NCBI GenBank assembly: GCA_016207515.1
Contig: JACQPN010000001.1
Span: forward strand, 1-64,000
Source: Euryarchaeota archaeon
GTDB taxonomy: Archaea > Thermoplasmatota > SW-10-69-26 > JACQPN01
Reading direction: 5' to 3'
Length of the DNA: 64,000 nucleotides
Part shown: piece by piece, positions 18,196-26,915 of the stretch
Layout: every line of letters begins with the position of its first letter
How positions within the stretch are numbered: the stretch's first letter is position 1
Translations under genes and position numbers: made by a program
The notes under the pieces: generated by a model
The model's input: the letters and a program-made list of their open reading frames with translations, nothing else
Database searches by the model: none
What the model was told of the DNA's origin: nothing

Positions 18196-19278
18196 CTACA
18201 CCTCCCTGGTCGCCGCCACGTATGCGGCAAGCTTTCCCGCCGCGCGGCCCGAATCAAGGGACTCGCGCGCCTTGACCAGGCCGTCCTTCATCGAGTCGGC
18301 CTTTCCCGCGACGTAGATGGCGGCCGCCGCGTTGAGGAGCACGATGTCCCGCCGCGGTCCTTTCTCCTTGCCATCGAGAATCGCGTGCGCTAGCGACGCG
18401 CTTTCGCGAGGCGCAAGCGGCTCCATCTTCCCTGGATCGTGGCGTTCCAGGCCGAACTCTTCTGGCGTGATCGTGAAGTACGTGACTTCGCCCCTCTCGA
18501 GGAGCCCGACGACGGTCTCCCCGGATAGGGATATTTCGTCCATGCCGGCTCCTCGTAGCGACGTCCCCCACGGTCCATCGGAGCGGCCGTGGACTACCAC
18601 CGCGCGTTCGGCGCCCAAGCGGTTGAGCACGGGGGCGAGTTTCATGACGAGTCCTTCGGCGAAGACGCCGAGCACTTGGCCTTTCGCGTTCGCGGGATTG
18701 GTGAGTGGTCCAAGGATGTTGTAGACGGTGCGAAGTCCCAGGTCCTTGCGGACCGGCATCGCGTGCTTTATCGCGGGATGGAAGTTCGGCGCGAACACGA
18801 ACCCTATGCCGATCCTCTCCACCAAAGCCGCGACTCTTGCGGCATCGATCCCGATGTCGGCCCCGAGCGCTTCGAGGACGTCGGCCGAGCCCGACGGTCT
18901 CGTGGCGGACCTGTTGCCGTGCTTGGCGACCGCGGCCCCGGCGCCGGCCGCGACGAACGCCGCGATCGTGGAGACGTTGAAGAGTTTTATCCCCGCCCCG
19001 CCGGTGCCGCACGTGTCGATGAGGCGGCCCTCGACTTTTGGGTGGATCTTGGAGCAGTGTCTACGCATCGACCTTGCAAACCCCGTTATCTCCTCGACCG
19101 TCTCCCCTTTCATCCTGAGGGCCGTGAGGAACGCGGCAAGTTGGATGTGGCTCACACCGCCTGCCATGATCGAGTCCATCGCGGCCTCCGCCTGCGATTC
19201 GCTCAAGGCGTGGCCCTCGACGACCCGGGTCAGGGGCTCGCGGATGTGGGCCGGACCCGTCTCGCTCATCGAAGGCAC
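18196..19278 (-). CDS. trpD: Anthranilate phosphoribosyltransferase
   Basis: Joins anthranilate to phosphoribosyl pyrophosphate. The pyrophosphate-binding motif is DTCGTGGAGIKLFNVST, followed by AVAKHGNRSATRPSGSADVLEALG and the C-terminal half of the family fold. A few positions differ from the usual consensus (KLFNVST for TFNIST), but the catalytic framework is complete. Length 360 residues. It starts 10 bases after the trpG stop and ends four bases before trpC. Confidence 0.96.
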   Translation of the reverse strand: MPSMSETGPAHIREPLTRVVEGHALSESQAEAAMDSIMAGGVSHIQLAAFLTALRMKGETVEEITGFARSMRRHCSKIHPKVEGRLIDTCGTGGAGIKLFNVSTIAAFVAAGAGAAVAKHGNRSATRPSGSADVLEALGADIGIDAARVAALVERIGIGFVFAPNFHPAIKHAMPVRKDLGLRTVYNILGPLTNPANAKGQVLGVFAEGLVMKLAPVLNRLGAERAVVVHGRSDGPWGTSLRGAGMDEISLSGETVVGLLERGEVTYFTITPEEFGLERHDPGKMEPLAPRESASLAHAILDGKEKGPRRDIVLLNAAAAIYVAGKADSMKDGLVKARESLDSGRAAGKLAAYVAATREV

Positions 19279-19288
19279 CCCCGCGGCA

Positions 19289-19879
19289 TCATTCCTTGGC
19301 CATCTCCAGGAAGTTCGTGATCAACTTCTTCCCGTCCTCGGTCAGGATGGACTCAGGGTGGAATTGGACGCCTTCGATCGGGTAGCGCTTGTGTCTTGCG
19401 CCCATGACCTCGCCATCTTGGCTACGCGCCGAGACCTCGATCTCCGCCGGAAGGCTCTTCTCCTCGACCACGAGCGAATGGTAGCGGCCGCCCGTAAGAG
19501 GGTTCGTCAACCCCTTGAAAACGCCTTTCCCGTCGTGCGTTATCTCCGACGTCTTTCCATGCATGAGCGACTTCGCGTGGACGACCCGGCCGCCATAGTG
19601 ATGCGCAAAGCCTTGGAGTCCAAGACAGACGCCGAGCGTCGGCGTCTCCCTGGCGATGGTCTTGAGGATCGCCGCCGAGACGCCGAAATCCCGCTCCTTC
19701 GCGGGGTTGCCCGGTCCCGGCGAGATCACTATCCCGCGTGGGGCGAGTTTCGCGACCTCGTCCGGGGTGATCGCGTCGTTCCTGTAGACGACAGGGTCGC
19801 CCCCCAATTCGCCGATGTACTGGACTAGGTTGTACGTGAAGGAATCGTAGTTGTCGATGACGAGGATGCGTGGTGGCAT
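19289..19879 (-). CDS. trpG: Anthranilate synthase glutamine amidotransferase subunit
   Basis: Hydrolyses glutamine and delivers ammonia to TrpE. The class I amidotransferase triad is visible: nucleophilic cysteine in LGVCLGLQG (Cys85), and histidine and glutamate in GVQFHPESI (His174, Glu176). The oxyanion motif ISPGPGNP is at about residue 53. Length is 196 residues. The gene begins one base after the trpE stop codon, so the two subunits are almost certainly co-translated. A second role in folate synthesis cannot be excluded. Confidence 0.96.
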   Translation of the reverse strand: MPPRILVIDNYDSFTYNLVQYIGELGGDPVVYRNDAITPDEVAKLAPRGIVISPGPGNPAKERDFGVSAAILKTIARETPTLGVCLGLQGFAHHYGGRVVHAKSLMHGKTSEITHDGKGVFKGLTNPLTGGRYHSLVVEEKSLPAEIEVSARSQDGEVMGARHKRYPIEGVQFHPESILTEDGKKLITNFLEMAKE

Positions 19880-21211
19880 CTAACCGAATCCCTCCAGAAC
19901 CGATGTCAGGGCTTTGGCTTTTGCCTCGGTCTCGGCCCATTCGCCCTCGGGCGTCGAGTCCGCGACGATCCCGGCCCCCGCCTGTACGCGTAACTTCCCC
20001 CGCCGCGCCGCAAGCGTCCTGATCGTGATCGCGCTGTCGAGGTTCCCGTTGAGCGAAAAGTAGCCGACGGAGCCCGCGTAGGGGCCTCGAGGCGCCGCCT
20101 CCAAGCGGGCGATGATCTCCATGGCGCGCACCTTCGGGGCGCCGGTGACCGTGCCTGCCGGAAAGATCGCATCGTAGGCGTCCAGGCAATCGAAGCCGTT
20201 TCGGAGCTTCCCTTCGACGCGGCTCACGATGTGCTGCACGTGGCTGAATCGCTCGACTTTCATGAGTTCGGGGACGCGAACGCTTCCGTACTCGCTCACC
20301 CTCCCGACGTCGTTTCTAGCAAGGTCGACGAGCATCGAATGCTCCGCGAGCTCCTTCTTGTCGGAGAGGAGGTCCCGTTTCAAGCCTTCGGTCTCGGCGG
20401 CGGTCTTCCCGAGCGGCCGCGTGCCGGCTATCGGGTAGGTCGCGACCGTATCGCCCTCGACCTGGACGAGCATCTCCGGGCTTGTCCCGATGACTTCGCG
20501 GTCGGCGAACTTCATGTAGTGCATGTAGGGGCTGGGGTTGATCTTGAGGAGGCCCTTGTAGAATTCAAGGAGGTTCCCGGAGAAACCGGCCTCGAACCCC
20601 TTTGACAAGACGACTTGGAAGACCTCGCCGTCGTGTATGCGCCCCTTTGCGGCGTCGACCATCTTGTGGAAGCGCGTTTCGCTCGTGTCGCACCTTAGGG
20701 CCGAGACGTGGAGAGAATCCTTCTTGGCGGGCGGAAGGTGCGCGATCTCGTCCGACCGGTCGTCGGCCACGCTCACGTACACGACCTTGCCCTCATCGTG
20801 GAGGTAAGTGATCCCGTCGAGGAACAACCCGTATTCGAGGAGGGGAAAACCGGAGTCGCCGTTGTCGGGGACCTTCTCGAGGCCACGGACGTATTCGTAC
20901 GTCGTGTATCCTACGAGGCCGCCGAGAAAGCGGAGGTGGCTCTCGGTGGGGTGGAAGGCGGATAGGAGCGAGCGAAGGACCTCGTCGAAGGTCTCGGCGT
21001 CCGGCGCCACGTCTTGCGCCGCGCCGGTTTTCCTCAGTCTCCCATGGTGGAGGGATACCTTGCCGGCGGGTGCGAATCCGATGAAGGAGTATTTCGAAAA
21101 CCGCTTGGGCCCTTCCGCGCTCTGGAGAAGGTATGCTTCGTCGTACGCCGCAAGGATCCGTTCAAAGAGTTCAAGCGGGCCCTCCCTGATGGGGAGTTCG
21201 CGGACGATCAT
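19880..21211 (-). CDS. trpE: Anthranilate synthase component I
   Basis: Forms anthranilate from chorismate and ammonia, tying the trp genes to the aromatic operon. The N-terminal domain contains AYLLQSAEGPKRFSKYSFIGF, the region that holds the LLES-type tryptophan feedback site in other TrpE proteins. The C-terminal catalytic domain has YPIAGTRPLGKT, ARNDVGRVSEYGSV and PAGTVTGAPKVRAMEI. Length is 443 residues. It is the first gene of the operon. A strong TATA element lies close enough upstream that the mRNA may be nearly leaderless. Confidence 0.96.
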   Translation of the reverse strand: MIVRELPIREGPLELFERILAAYDEAYLLQSAEGPKRFSKYSFIGFAPAGKVSLHHGRLRKTGAAQDVAPDAETFDEVLRSLLSAFHPTESHLRFLGGLVGYTTYEYVRGLEKVPDNGDSGFPLLEYGLFLDGITYLHDEGKVVYVSVADDRSDEIAHLPPAKKDSLHVSALRCDTSETRFHKMVDAAKGRIHDGEVFQVVLSKGFEAGFSGNLLEFYKGLLKINPSPYMHYMKFADREVIGTSPEMLVQVEGDTVATYPIAGTRPLGKTAAETEGLKRDLLSDKKELAEHSMLVDLARNDVGRVSEYGSVRVPELMKVERFSHVQHIVSRVEGKLRNGFDCLDAYDAIFPAGTVTGAPKVRAMEIIARLEAAPRGPYAGSVGYFSLNGNLDSAITIRTLAARRGKLRVQAGAGIVADSTPEGEWAETEAKAKALTSVLEGFG

Positions 21212-21232
21212 CGACCGTAGTTATTGATGGCG

Positions 21233-21243
21233 AGATTTATACT
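21233..21243 (-). promoter_or_regulatory. TATA box of the trp operon
   Basis: On the minus strand the sequence reads AAAGTATAAATCTC. This is a good archaeal TATA box, about 25 bp before the trpE ATG, so transcription should begin almost at the start codon. No Shine-Dalgarno sequence is seen before trpE, consistent with a leaderless message. Confidence 0.7.
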
Positions 21244-21504
21244 TTCTTATGCGTTTTTGTACATCAATGTTCTTTTTTTTCGGCATTCTTGCGCTTCTTT
21301 GGCGAGGCCCGCTCGACCGTGATGATCGCTTTCCCGCCCGGCCAGCCAAGTTCGTTCCCTCCCAACTTGCCACGGCGGACCGTGCCACGGCGGAACCCGG
21401 GCCGCCGGCGCCCGGCCCATGCGGGGTCTGCCTGCCTGCCCGGCATCCGACGCCCGGGGCCGCGTGATCGCGAAACAAACGCCCATCGGAAATCCGGGCT
21501 TAGT

Positions 21505-21520
21505 TGTCCGAAACCGGACA
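21505..21520. promoter_or_regulatory. Candidate arg operator, copy 1 (upstream of argC)
   Basis: TGTCCG-AAAC-CGGACA is a perfect 6-4-6 inverted repeat ending 36 bp before the argC TATA-like element. The same palindrome with a different spacer occurs upstream of argG, and the flanks TTGTCCG...GGACACnCGTG are also conserved between the two. Lying upstream of the core promoter, it is placed more like an activator site than a blocking repressor site. The binding protein is unknown. Confidence 0.6.
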
Positions 21521-21593
21521 CACGTGACCGGCGCTGTCTCCGCGTCGTCATCTGCCTTAATACCGCCGGCGACCATGAAACGCCCCGATACAG

Positions 21594-22634
21594 TTGATCG
21601 CCAAGAAAAGCGTCAAGGTCGGAGTCGCGGGCGCGACGGGATACGCAGGAGCCGAGCTACTTCGCCTGTTGCTCGGCCACCCGGCCGTGGAGGTCGCTTC
21701 AGTCACCTCACGCACGTTCGCCGGAAAACGCGTCGAGAAAGCGCTCCCACACTTGAACGGTGCGGCGGGACTCACGTTCCGACCGCATTCAGTGGGTGCA
21801 TACGAAGCAGTGGACGTGTTCTTCTCGGCGCTGCCGCACGGCGTAAGCGCCGCATTCTCGGCGCAAGTGGCAAAGACGGGCGCGAAGGTCATCGACCTCT
21901 CGGCCGACTTGAGACTCGACGAGAAGACCCATGCGGCGTGGTACGGGGGGACGCACCCCGCACCGGATCTCCTTGCAAAGGCCGTTTACGGCCTTCCAGA
22001 ACTCAACCGCACGAGCATCAAAGACGCTTCCGTCGTCGCCAACCCCGGTTGCTATCCTACGGGAGCGATCCTTGCGATCCTGCCGCTTCTGGAATTCGGC
22101 TTGGCGTCGAAGACCGGGATAATCGTCGATTCGAAATCAGGCGTCTCGGGCGCCGGACGCGAACCCAGCCTTGAGACGCACTTCCCCGAGATGAACGAGA
22201 GTGTCCGCGCGTACAAGGTGGGTAACCACAGGCACACGCCGGAGATCGAAGGCGCGATCGCGCAAGTGGCGCCTGGCGCCCAAGTCACGTTCACGCCGCA
22301 CATCGTCCCGATGAACCGCGGGATAACGACCACCGCCTACCTGAGGCCCGAGGGCAAGGTGGACCAGGCGATGCTGACCGCCCATTACGAGAAGAAGTAC
22401 TCGGAAGAGCCCTTCGTGCGCCTCACCGAGGCGCCACCGGATTCGAAGGTCGTGAGACTCAGCAACTTCTGCGACGTGAGCGTCAAGTGGGTCGAAAGGA
22501 CTGGGACCATCGTCGCGATGTCGGCGATCGACAACCTGATGAAAGGCGCCGCGGGGCAGGCCGTCCAGAACATGAACATCATGCTCGGTCTCGATGAGAC
22601 CATTGGGCTTCCGAAGACCGGTGTCTATCCATGA
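21594..22634 (+). CDS. argC: N-acetyl-gamma-glutamyl-phosphate reductase
   Basis: Reduces N-acetylglutamyl phosphate to the semialdehyde with NADPH. It has the N-terminal VGVAGATGYAGAELLRLLL, the catalytic cysteine in VANPGCYPTGAIL (Cys153), SGVSGAGREP and the C-terminal half of the family. In some archaea this family also acts in lysine synthesis (LysY), but lysW/lysX are not adjacent and argJ is, so arginine is the clear role. The best start is a TTG at 21594; no Shine-Dalgarno is apparent and the TATA-like element is about 31 bp upstream, so the message may be leaderless. It overlaps argJ by four bases (ATGA). Confidence 0.95.
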   Translation: MIAKKSVKVGVAGATGYAGAELLRLLLGHPAVEVASVTSRTFAGKRVEKALPHLNGAAGLTFRPHSVGAYEAVDVFFSALPHGVSAAFSAQVAKTGAKVIDLSADLRLDEKTHAAWYGGTHPAPDLLAKAVYGLPELNRTSIKDASVVANPGCYPTGAILAILPLLEFGLASKTGIIVDSKSGVSGAGREPSLETHFPEMNESVRAYKVGNHRHTPEIEGAIAQVAPGAQVTFTPHIVPMNRGITTTAYLRPEGKVDQAMLTAHYEKKYSEEPFVRLTEAPPDSKVVRLSNFCDVSVKWVERTGTIVAMSAIDNLMKGAAGQAVQNMNIMLGLDETIGLPKTGVYP

Positions 22635-23854
22635 ACAAACCAGTGCTGATCGAAGGCAGTGTAGACGATGTCCGGGGTTTCACGTCTCTTGGCGTGCACG
22701 CAGGGCTGAAGCGGGCAAAGCCCGACATGGCCCTCATCGTGAGCGACGTCGAGGCGACAGCCGCCGCCGTGTACACGAAGAACGCGATCAAGGCGGCGCC
22801 CCTTCTCGTCACCAAGAAGAACCTCGCCCACTCGGGCGGCAAGGCGCGGGTAGTGGTAGTGAACGCCGGGTGCGCCAACGCCTGCACGGGCGCCAAAGGC
22901 ATGCAAGACGCGGAGGCAATGGCCGGCATGACGGCGGCCGCGATCGGCGTCGACCCCTCTCAGGTCATCGTCGCGTCGACCGGCGTCATCGGACAACCGC
23001 TTCCCATGGAGAAGATCGGCAAAGGCATCGGCGCGTTGACCCTCGCTTTCCGCTCTGGCGCCAAGCCCGCGAAAGCGGAGGATGCGATACTCACGACCGA
23101 CACGACGACCAAGCACGTGCTCGTCGAATCGTCCTGGAAAGGCAAGAAGTTCCGCATCGGCGGGATCGCGAAGGGAAGCGGGATGATCCACCCCAACATG
23201 GGGACGATGCTCGGATTCCTGGCAACGGACGCTGCGGTCGCGCCCGAACTCCTGCGCAGCCTCCTCCTTGAGGCGACTGAGGCGTCATTCAACATGGTGA
23301 GTGTGGACGGCGACACGTCGACAAACGACATGGCCACGGTGATGGCGAACGGCGCCTCTGGCGTCGAAGTCACGGCCGGAGCGAGCGAGACTGTGTTCGC
23401 CGAAGCCTTGGGCCTTGCATGCGTGACGCTCGCCAAGAAGATCGCACGCGACGGCGAGGGCGCCAATGCGCTCATAGAAGTCACCGTGAAAGGGGCCTCG
23501 ACGGAGAAAGACGCACGGAAGGCGGCGTTAGCGGTCGCGGGATCGAACCTCGTGAAGGCCGCGGTCTTCGGCAAGGACCCGAACTGGGGCCGCATAATCG
23601 CCGCCGTCGGCTACAGCGGAGCGAAGGTCAAGCCCGAAAAGGTCGCGCTCTACATGGAGAACGGCGTGGGGCGCGTCAAGATCGCAAATAACGGCGCGGG
23701 CATCCCGGCCGACCAGAGCCTCTTGAAGAAGATCCTCATGAGCGACGAGGTCAAGATAGAAGTGGACCTCGGCTCGGGGCGCTCCTCGGCGCGCGCGTGG
23801 GGCTGCGACCTCTCGTACGACTACGTGAAGATCAATGCGAAATACACCACATAG
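22631..23854 (+). CDS. argJ: Glutamate N-acetyltransferase / ornithine acetyltransferase
   Basis: Transfers the acetyl group from N-acetylornithine to glutamate, giving the recycling version of the arginine pathway. The 407-residue precursor has KGSGMIHPNMGTMLGFLATDAAV. The family self-cleaves at the Ala-Thr bond there, and Thr199 becomes the nucleophile. The C-terminal NDMATVMANG-type segment is also present. It starts inside the argC stop (ATGA overlap) and ends 16 bases before argB. Whether it also uses acetyl-CoA (bifunctional) cannot be read from sequence. Confidence 0.95.
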   Translation: MNKPVLIEGSVDDVRGFTSLGVHAGLKRAKPDMALIVSDVEATAAAVYTKNAIKAAPLLVTKKNLAHSGGKARVVVVNAGCANACTGAKGMQDAEAMAGMTAAAIGVDPSQVIVASTGVIGQPLPMEKIGKGIGALTLAFRSGAKPAKAEDAILTTDTTTKHVLVESSWKGKKFRIGGIAKGSGMIHPNMGTMLGFLATDAAVAPELLRSLLLEATEASFNMVSVDGDTSTNDMATVMANGASGVEVTAGASETVFAEALGLACVTLAKKIARDGEGANALIEVTVKGASTEKDARKAALAVAGSNLVKAAVFGKDPNWGRIIAAVGYSGAKVKPEKVALYMENGVGRVKIANNGAGIPADQSLLKKILMSDEVKIEVDLGSGRSSARAWGCDLSYDYVKINAKYTT

Positions 23855-23870
23855 GGACAACGCGGATCCA

Positions 23871-24767
23871 ATGTCGCAACAACATGGTGGAAGCGTCGTG
23901 TCGCAACACGCATCGTCGCTCCCCCGACGCGGGGCCGCGCCTTCCAACGGCCGCCGGGTCACGCTTGTGAAGCTCGGCGGCCACGCGATGGAGGACGCCT
24001 CATCGAGGACAAGATTGCTCCAGGACCTGGTGCGCCTCATCGACTTAGGACTAAGCCCCGTGATAGTCCACGGCGCCGGCCCCCAGATCGACGCAGCCCT
24101 CAAAAGACAAGGGATCGAGCCGCGGTTCGTGAACGGCTTGCGGGTAACCGACGACGCCACCCTTGCGGTGGTGGAGGCCACCCTCGCCGCCGTGGGCAAA
24201 TCGCTCGTCGGGGAATTGGAACGATCTTTCGCGAGAAGCGTTTCGATCTCCGGGCGCGACGGCCATACTTTCAACGCCGTGAAGAAGGGGATGGACACCC
24301 CCCGGGCCCTATCGGGGGGAGAGGCGGACCTTGGCCTCGTGGGCGAGATCAAGTCGGTGGACGTAAGGCTGGTCGAATGCCTCCTTGCCGCAGGGTTCAT
24401 CCCGGTCATCTCCCCGATTTCGAGCGACGGCGCGGGCGGGCGCCTCAACGTGAACGCCGACGAGGCCGCCGCGGCGCTCGCCGTCGCCTTGAAAGCAGAG
24501 AGTCTCATACTCATGACGGACGTCGCGGGCGTCAAAGACGCGGCCGGCCACGTCCTGACTTCGTTGTCTGCCGATGAGGCGGACGCTCTTTTGAAATCAG
24601 GGGTCGCCAATGGCGGCATGGTCCCCAAACTCACCTCGGCCATCGCGGTGGTCGAGGCGGGGGTCGGCAGGGTGGTGATCACGGGAGGGACGCGACCCGA
24701 TCCCCTCACCGGCGCCCTCTCGGGGAAAAACGCTGGAACGACCGTCATCGGAAGGTGGGGCACATGA
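23871..24767 (+). CDS. argB: Acetylglutamate kinase
   Basis: Phosphorylates N-acetylglutamate. This amino acid kinase fold has VTLVKLGGHAMED, VIVHGAGPQIDAALKRQG, FVNGLRVTDDATLAVVE and LNVNADEAAAALA. I start at the ATG of MSQQHGG, 16 bases after argJ; an upstream ATG would overlap argJ and add no family sequence. The first 30 or so residues are serine- and arginine-rich and look non-conserved. It ends overlapping argD by four bases (ATGA). Confidence 0.94.
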   Translation: MSQQHGGSVVSQHASSLPRRGAAPSNGRRVTLVKLGGHAMEDASSRTRLLQDLVRLIDLGLSPVIVHGAGPQIDAALKRQGIEPRFVNGLRVTDDATLAVVEATLAAVGKSLVGELERSFARSVSISGRDGHTFNAVKKGMDTPRALSGGEADLGLVGEIKSVDVRLVECLLAAGFIPVISPISSDGAGGRLNVNADEAAAALAVALKAESLILMTDVAGVKDAAGHVLTSLSADEADALLKSGVANGGMVPKLTSAIAVVEAGVGRVVITGGTRPDPLTGALSGKNAGTTVIGRWGT

Positions 24768-26002
24768 TGGAAAGAAGGATGAACTTCGACTACGCCCGTT
24801 TTTGGGACGAGACCATGATGAAGAACTATGCCACGCCCGGCGTCTTCATCGAGCGCGGCTCGGGATGCCGCGTATGGGACACGGCGGGCAAGGAGTATCT
24901 GGACTTCCTCGCCGGTCTCGCAGTCGCAAGCACCGGTCACTCGCACCCAATGGTGGCCGAGGCGGTCGCCAAACAGGCGAAGGAACTCATCCACACAAGC
25001 AACCTCTACGGCAACGTGCCGCAACTGCGGCTCGCCCATAGGCTGATCGGCCTCATCGGACCCGGAAAGATCCTCTTCGTGAACAGCGGCACCGAGGCGA
25101 ACGAAGCGGCAATCAAGCTGGCGCGTTCATTCGGCCACCGCAAAGGTGTCGAGGCACCCGAGATAATCGCGTTCGAGAACTCGTTCCATGGAAGGACACT
25201 CGGCAGCCTCGCGGCCACCGGGCAACCCAAGTACCAGGAGCGATTCGGGCCGCTTCCTTCAGGGTTCAAGTTCGCCCGATTCAATGATCTCGCATCCGTA
25301 ACTGCCCAAATCGCCGACGAGACGGTCGCGATCATGGTGGAACCCGTCCAGGGCGAGGCCGGCGTCTACCCGGCGCGCCAGGAGTTCATGAGAGGATTGA
25401 GGGACCTCTGCGACAAACGCGACATCCTGCTCATCCTCGACGAGGTCCAGACGGGAATAGGTCGCACGGGAAACATGTTCGCGTTCCAACGGTTCGGCAT
25501 CCGGCCGGACATCGTCACTATGGCAAAGGGCCTTGCGAGCGGAATCCCGATAGGCGCTGTACACGCGACTGACGAGGTGGCGGCCACCTTCAAGCCCGGC
25601 GATCACGGATGCACTTTCGGCGGGAACCCCCTTTCGACGGCTGCGGCCCTGGCAACGCTCGACGTCATCGAGGAGGAGGGGCTCGTCGAGAACGCGAAGG
25701 CGCTCGGCGAGTACATGTTCGAGGAGTTGGAGATCGCGCTTGGAGGGCACGTGTCCGAGATCCGCGGCATGGGCCTTCTTTGCGGAGTGGAACTCGCAAG
25801 TCCGGAAGCGAAGGCGGTTCGAAAGAGGGCGGAAGAGAGCGGTCTTCTCGTCGGAAGCATCGGTGAATCGGTATTACGCCTTGCCCCACCGCTCATCGTG
25901 ACCAAGGGCGAAGTTGACGAAGCGGTCGAGAAACTGCGGACCGCGCTGCGGCCTCGCCTGGCTCCCCGTCGCGAAAAAGCCCACGCCGCGCTTACCCATT
26001 GA
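24764..26002 (+). CDS. argD: Acetylornithine aminotransferase
   Basis: A class III PLP aminotransferase that makes N-acetylornithine from the semialdehyde. It has FVNSGTEANEAAIKLAR, ENSFHGRTLGSLAATGQ, LILDEVQTGIGRTG and the PLP lysine in TMAKGLASG (Lys255 from this start). Length is 412 residues. The ATG at 24764 overlaps the argB stop. The family can also use succinyl-diaminopimelate, so a dual role in lysine synthesis is possible. It is the last gene of argCJBD and converges on the ACT-regulator gene, which ends 51 bases away. Confidence 0.94.
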   Translation: MMERRMNFDYARFWDETMMKNYATPGVFIERGSGCRVWDTAGKEYLDFLAGLAVASTGHSHPMVAEAVAKQAKELIHTSNLYGNVPQLRLAHRLIGLIGPGKILFVNSGTEANEAAIKLARSFGHRKGVEAPEIIAFENSFHGRTLGSLAATGQPKYQERFGPLPSGFKFARFNDLASVTAQIADETVAIMVEPVQGEAGVYPARQEFMRGLRDLCDKRDILLILDEVQTGIGRTGNMFAFQRFGIRPDIVTMAKGLASGIPIGAVHATDEVAATFKPGDHGCTFGGNPLSTAAALATLDVIEEEGLVENAKALGEYMFEELEIALGGHVSEIRGMGLLCGVELASPEAKAVRKRAEESGLLVGSIGESVLRLAPPLIVTKGEVDEAVEKLRTALRPRLAPRREKAHAALTH

Positions 26003-26053
26003 ATCCGCGGCCCACGACCGGACGGGACGCCTGTCCCCCGTCGCCCCGAAAGT

Positions 26054-26725
26054 CTATGCCGTCCCCGTCATCTTGTTCAACGTCTCGAAGGCGGCCACCA
26101 TGTCCTTCTCGCCTATGACGAACATCGTGTCCTTGTAGCAGCTTATGACCTCGATGAAGTTGATGCCGCGGCTTGCGAGGGCCGACGAGAGGTAGGCCAT
26201 GATGCCCGGAACCTCCTCTATGACGTCGGGGCTTGTCACGATGAGTTCGACGAGGTTCTTCTGCGTCTTGATTATCTCGTCCTCGCCGAGGATCTCCTCG
26301 ATCTCAGCCGAGACCGCGCCGTCAGTGATGATGGTGAGGCTACCAGTCCCTTGGATCACGTGGAGGCTGTGGTTACGGCCCCTAAGCGCGTTCATCGCTT
26401 TTTCGAGCTTCGCGAAGATGTGCCAGCTGGGTTTGGCCGTGATTATCGCGACCTTGGTGCGGATCTCGATCTTGGAGCGGGCCAGGACTTTCAGGATCTT
26501 CTCCTCGCTTATCCCCTCGCGCGGGTCGAGTTCGTACCTGCGGCAGGCGATGAGCGCGGCTTCCTCGGACTTGACCCCTTCTTCGTCCATTATCTTCCGC
26601 GCAAGCGCCGAGAGGTTGATGATCTGGAGTTTCATCGAGTCCTTGATGGAGGGGTGCCTGTCGATGTACTCGCGGACGACCTGTGCCACGGAGGGCTTTC
26701 CTTCGCCGGTCCTCTTGCGGGCCAC
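26054..26725 (-). CDS. ACT-domain regulatory protein
   Basis: A 223-residue archaeal protein. The N-terminal half is a helical, possibly DNA-binding region (VAQVVREYIDRHPSIKDSM, LSALARKIMDEEG, AALIACRRY). The second half has two ACT-like units (KVAIITAKPSWHIFAKLEKAMN and LIVTSPDVIEEVPGIMAYLSSALASRGINFIEVI). It resembles the archaeal proteins annotated as ACT-domain or aspartokinase-like regulators. Standing alone on the opposite strand between argCJBD and argGH, it is the obvious local candidate to sense an amino acid and control them. Ligand and DNA binding are unproven. A TATA-like ATTTATTTCCC lies about 25 bp before its start. Confidence 0.75.
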   Translation of the reverse strand: MARKRTGEGKPSVAQVVREYIDRHPSIKDSMKLQIINLSALARKIMDEEGVKSEEAALIACRRYELDPREGISEEKILKVLARSKIEIRTKVAIITAKPSWHIFAKLEKAMNALRGRNHSLHVIQGTGSLTIITDGAVSAEIEEILGEDEIIKTQKNLVELIVTSPDVIEEVPGIMAYLSSALASRGINFIEVISCYKDTMFVIGEKDMVAAFETLNKMTGTA

Positions 26726-26827
26726 AGCGGCGCTACGCTCAGCTGGGAAATAAATGCGAGGCTTCCGGGCCGACCCATCTAGCCTGCATCGGAAACCGCC
26801 CCGCCTTTCCGTGTTTCCGGTCCGAAT

Positions 26828-26843
26828 TGTCCGATTTCGGACA
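26828..26843. promoter_or_regulatory. Candidate arg operator, copy 2 (upstream of argG)
   Basis: TGTCCGATTTCGGACA is a perfect inverted repeat (seven-base arms, two-base spacer), about 30 bp before the likely argG TATA element AAAAAGGATATCC (26873-26885). An extra GTCCGA half-site lies just upstream (26820-26825), one helical turn from the first arm. It matches the argC-upstream palindrome in arms, overall length and distance to the promoter. It could also act on the divergent ACT-regulator gene, whose start is 103 bp away. Confidence 0.62.
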
Positions 26844-26915
26844 CCCGTGTTTCAGGGGGTCCCCTTGGAGGCAAAAAGGATATCCCTTCGCTCTTCCCTC
26901 ATCCGGCGCGATAGA

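Larger units (their letters stand above)
21212..21593. other. Intergenic region between divergent trp and arg operons
   Basis: About 380 bp without a gene. Besides the trp TATA box it contains a T-rich stretch after it, two direct copies of TGCCACGGCGGA (21368-21379 and 21383-21394, 15 bp apart), the palindrome at 21505-21520, and a TTAATAC element at 21557-21563. That element is likely the argC TATA box, about 30 bp before the argC start. Short open frames here have no features I can support. Confidence 0.6.

Noticed and set aside
23528-25039. Long open frame (about 500 codons) antisense to argJ, argB and argD
   Set aside because: It mirrors high-GC coding sequence in another frame; the plus-strand genes carry full catalytic motifs and the antisense product has none.
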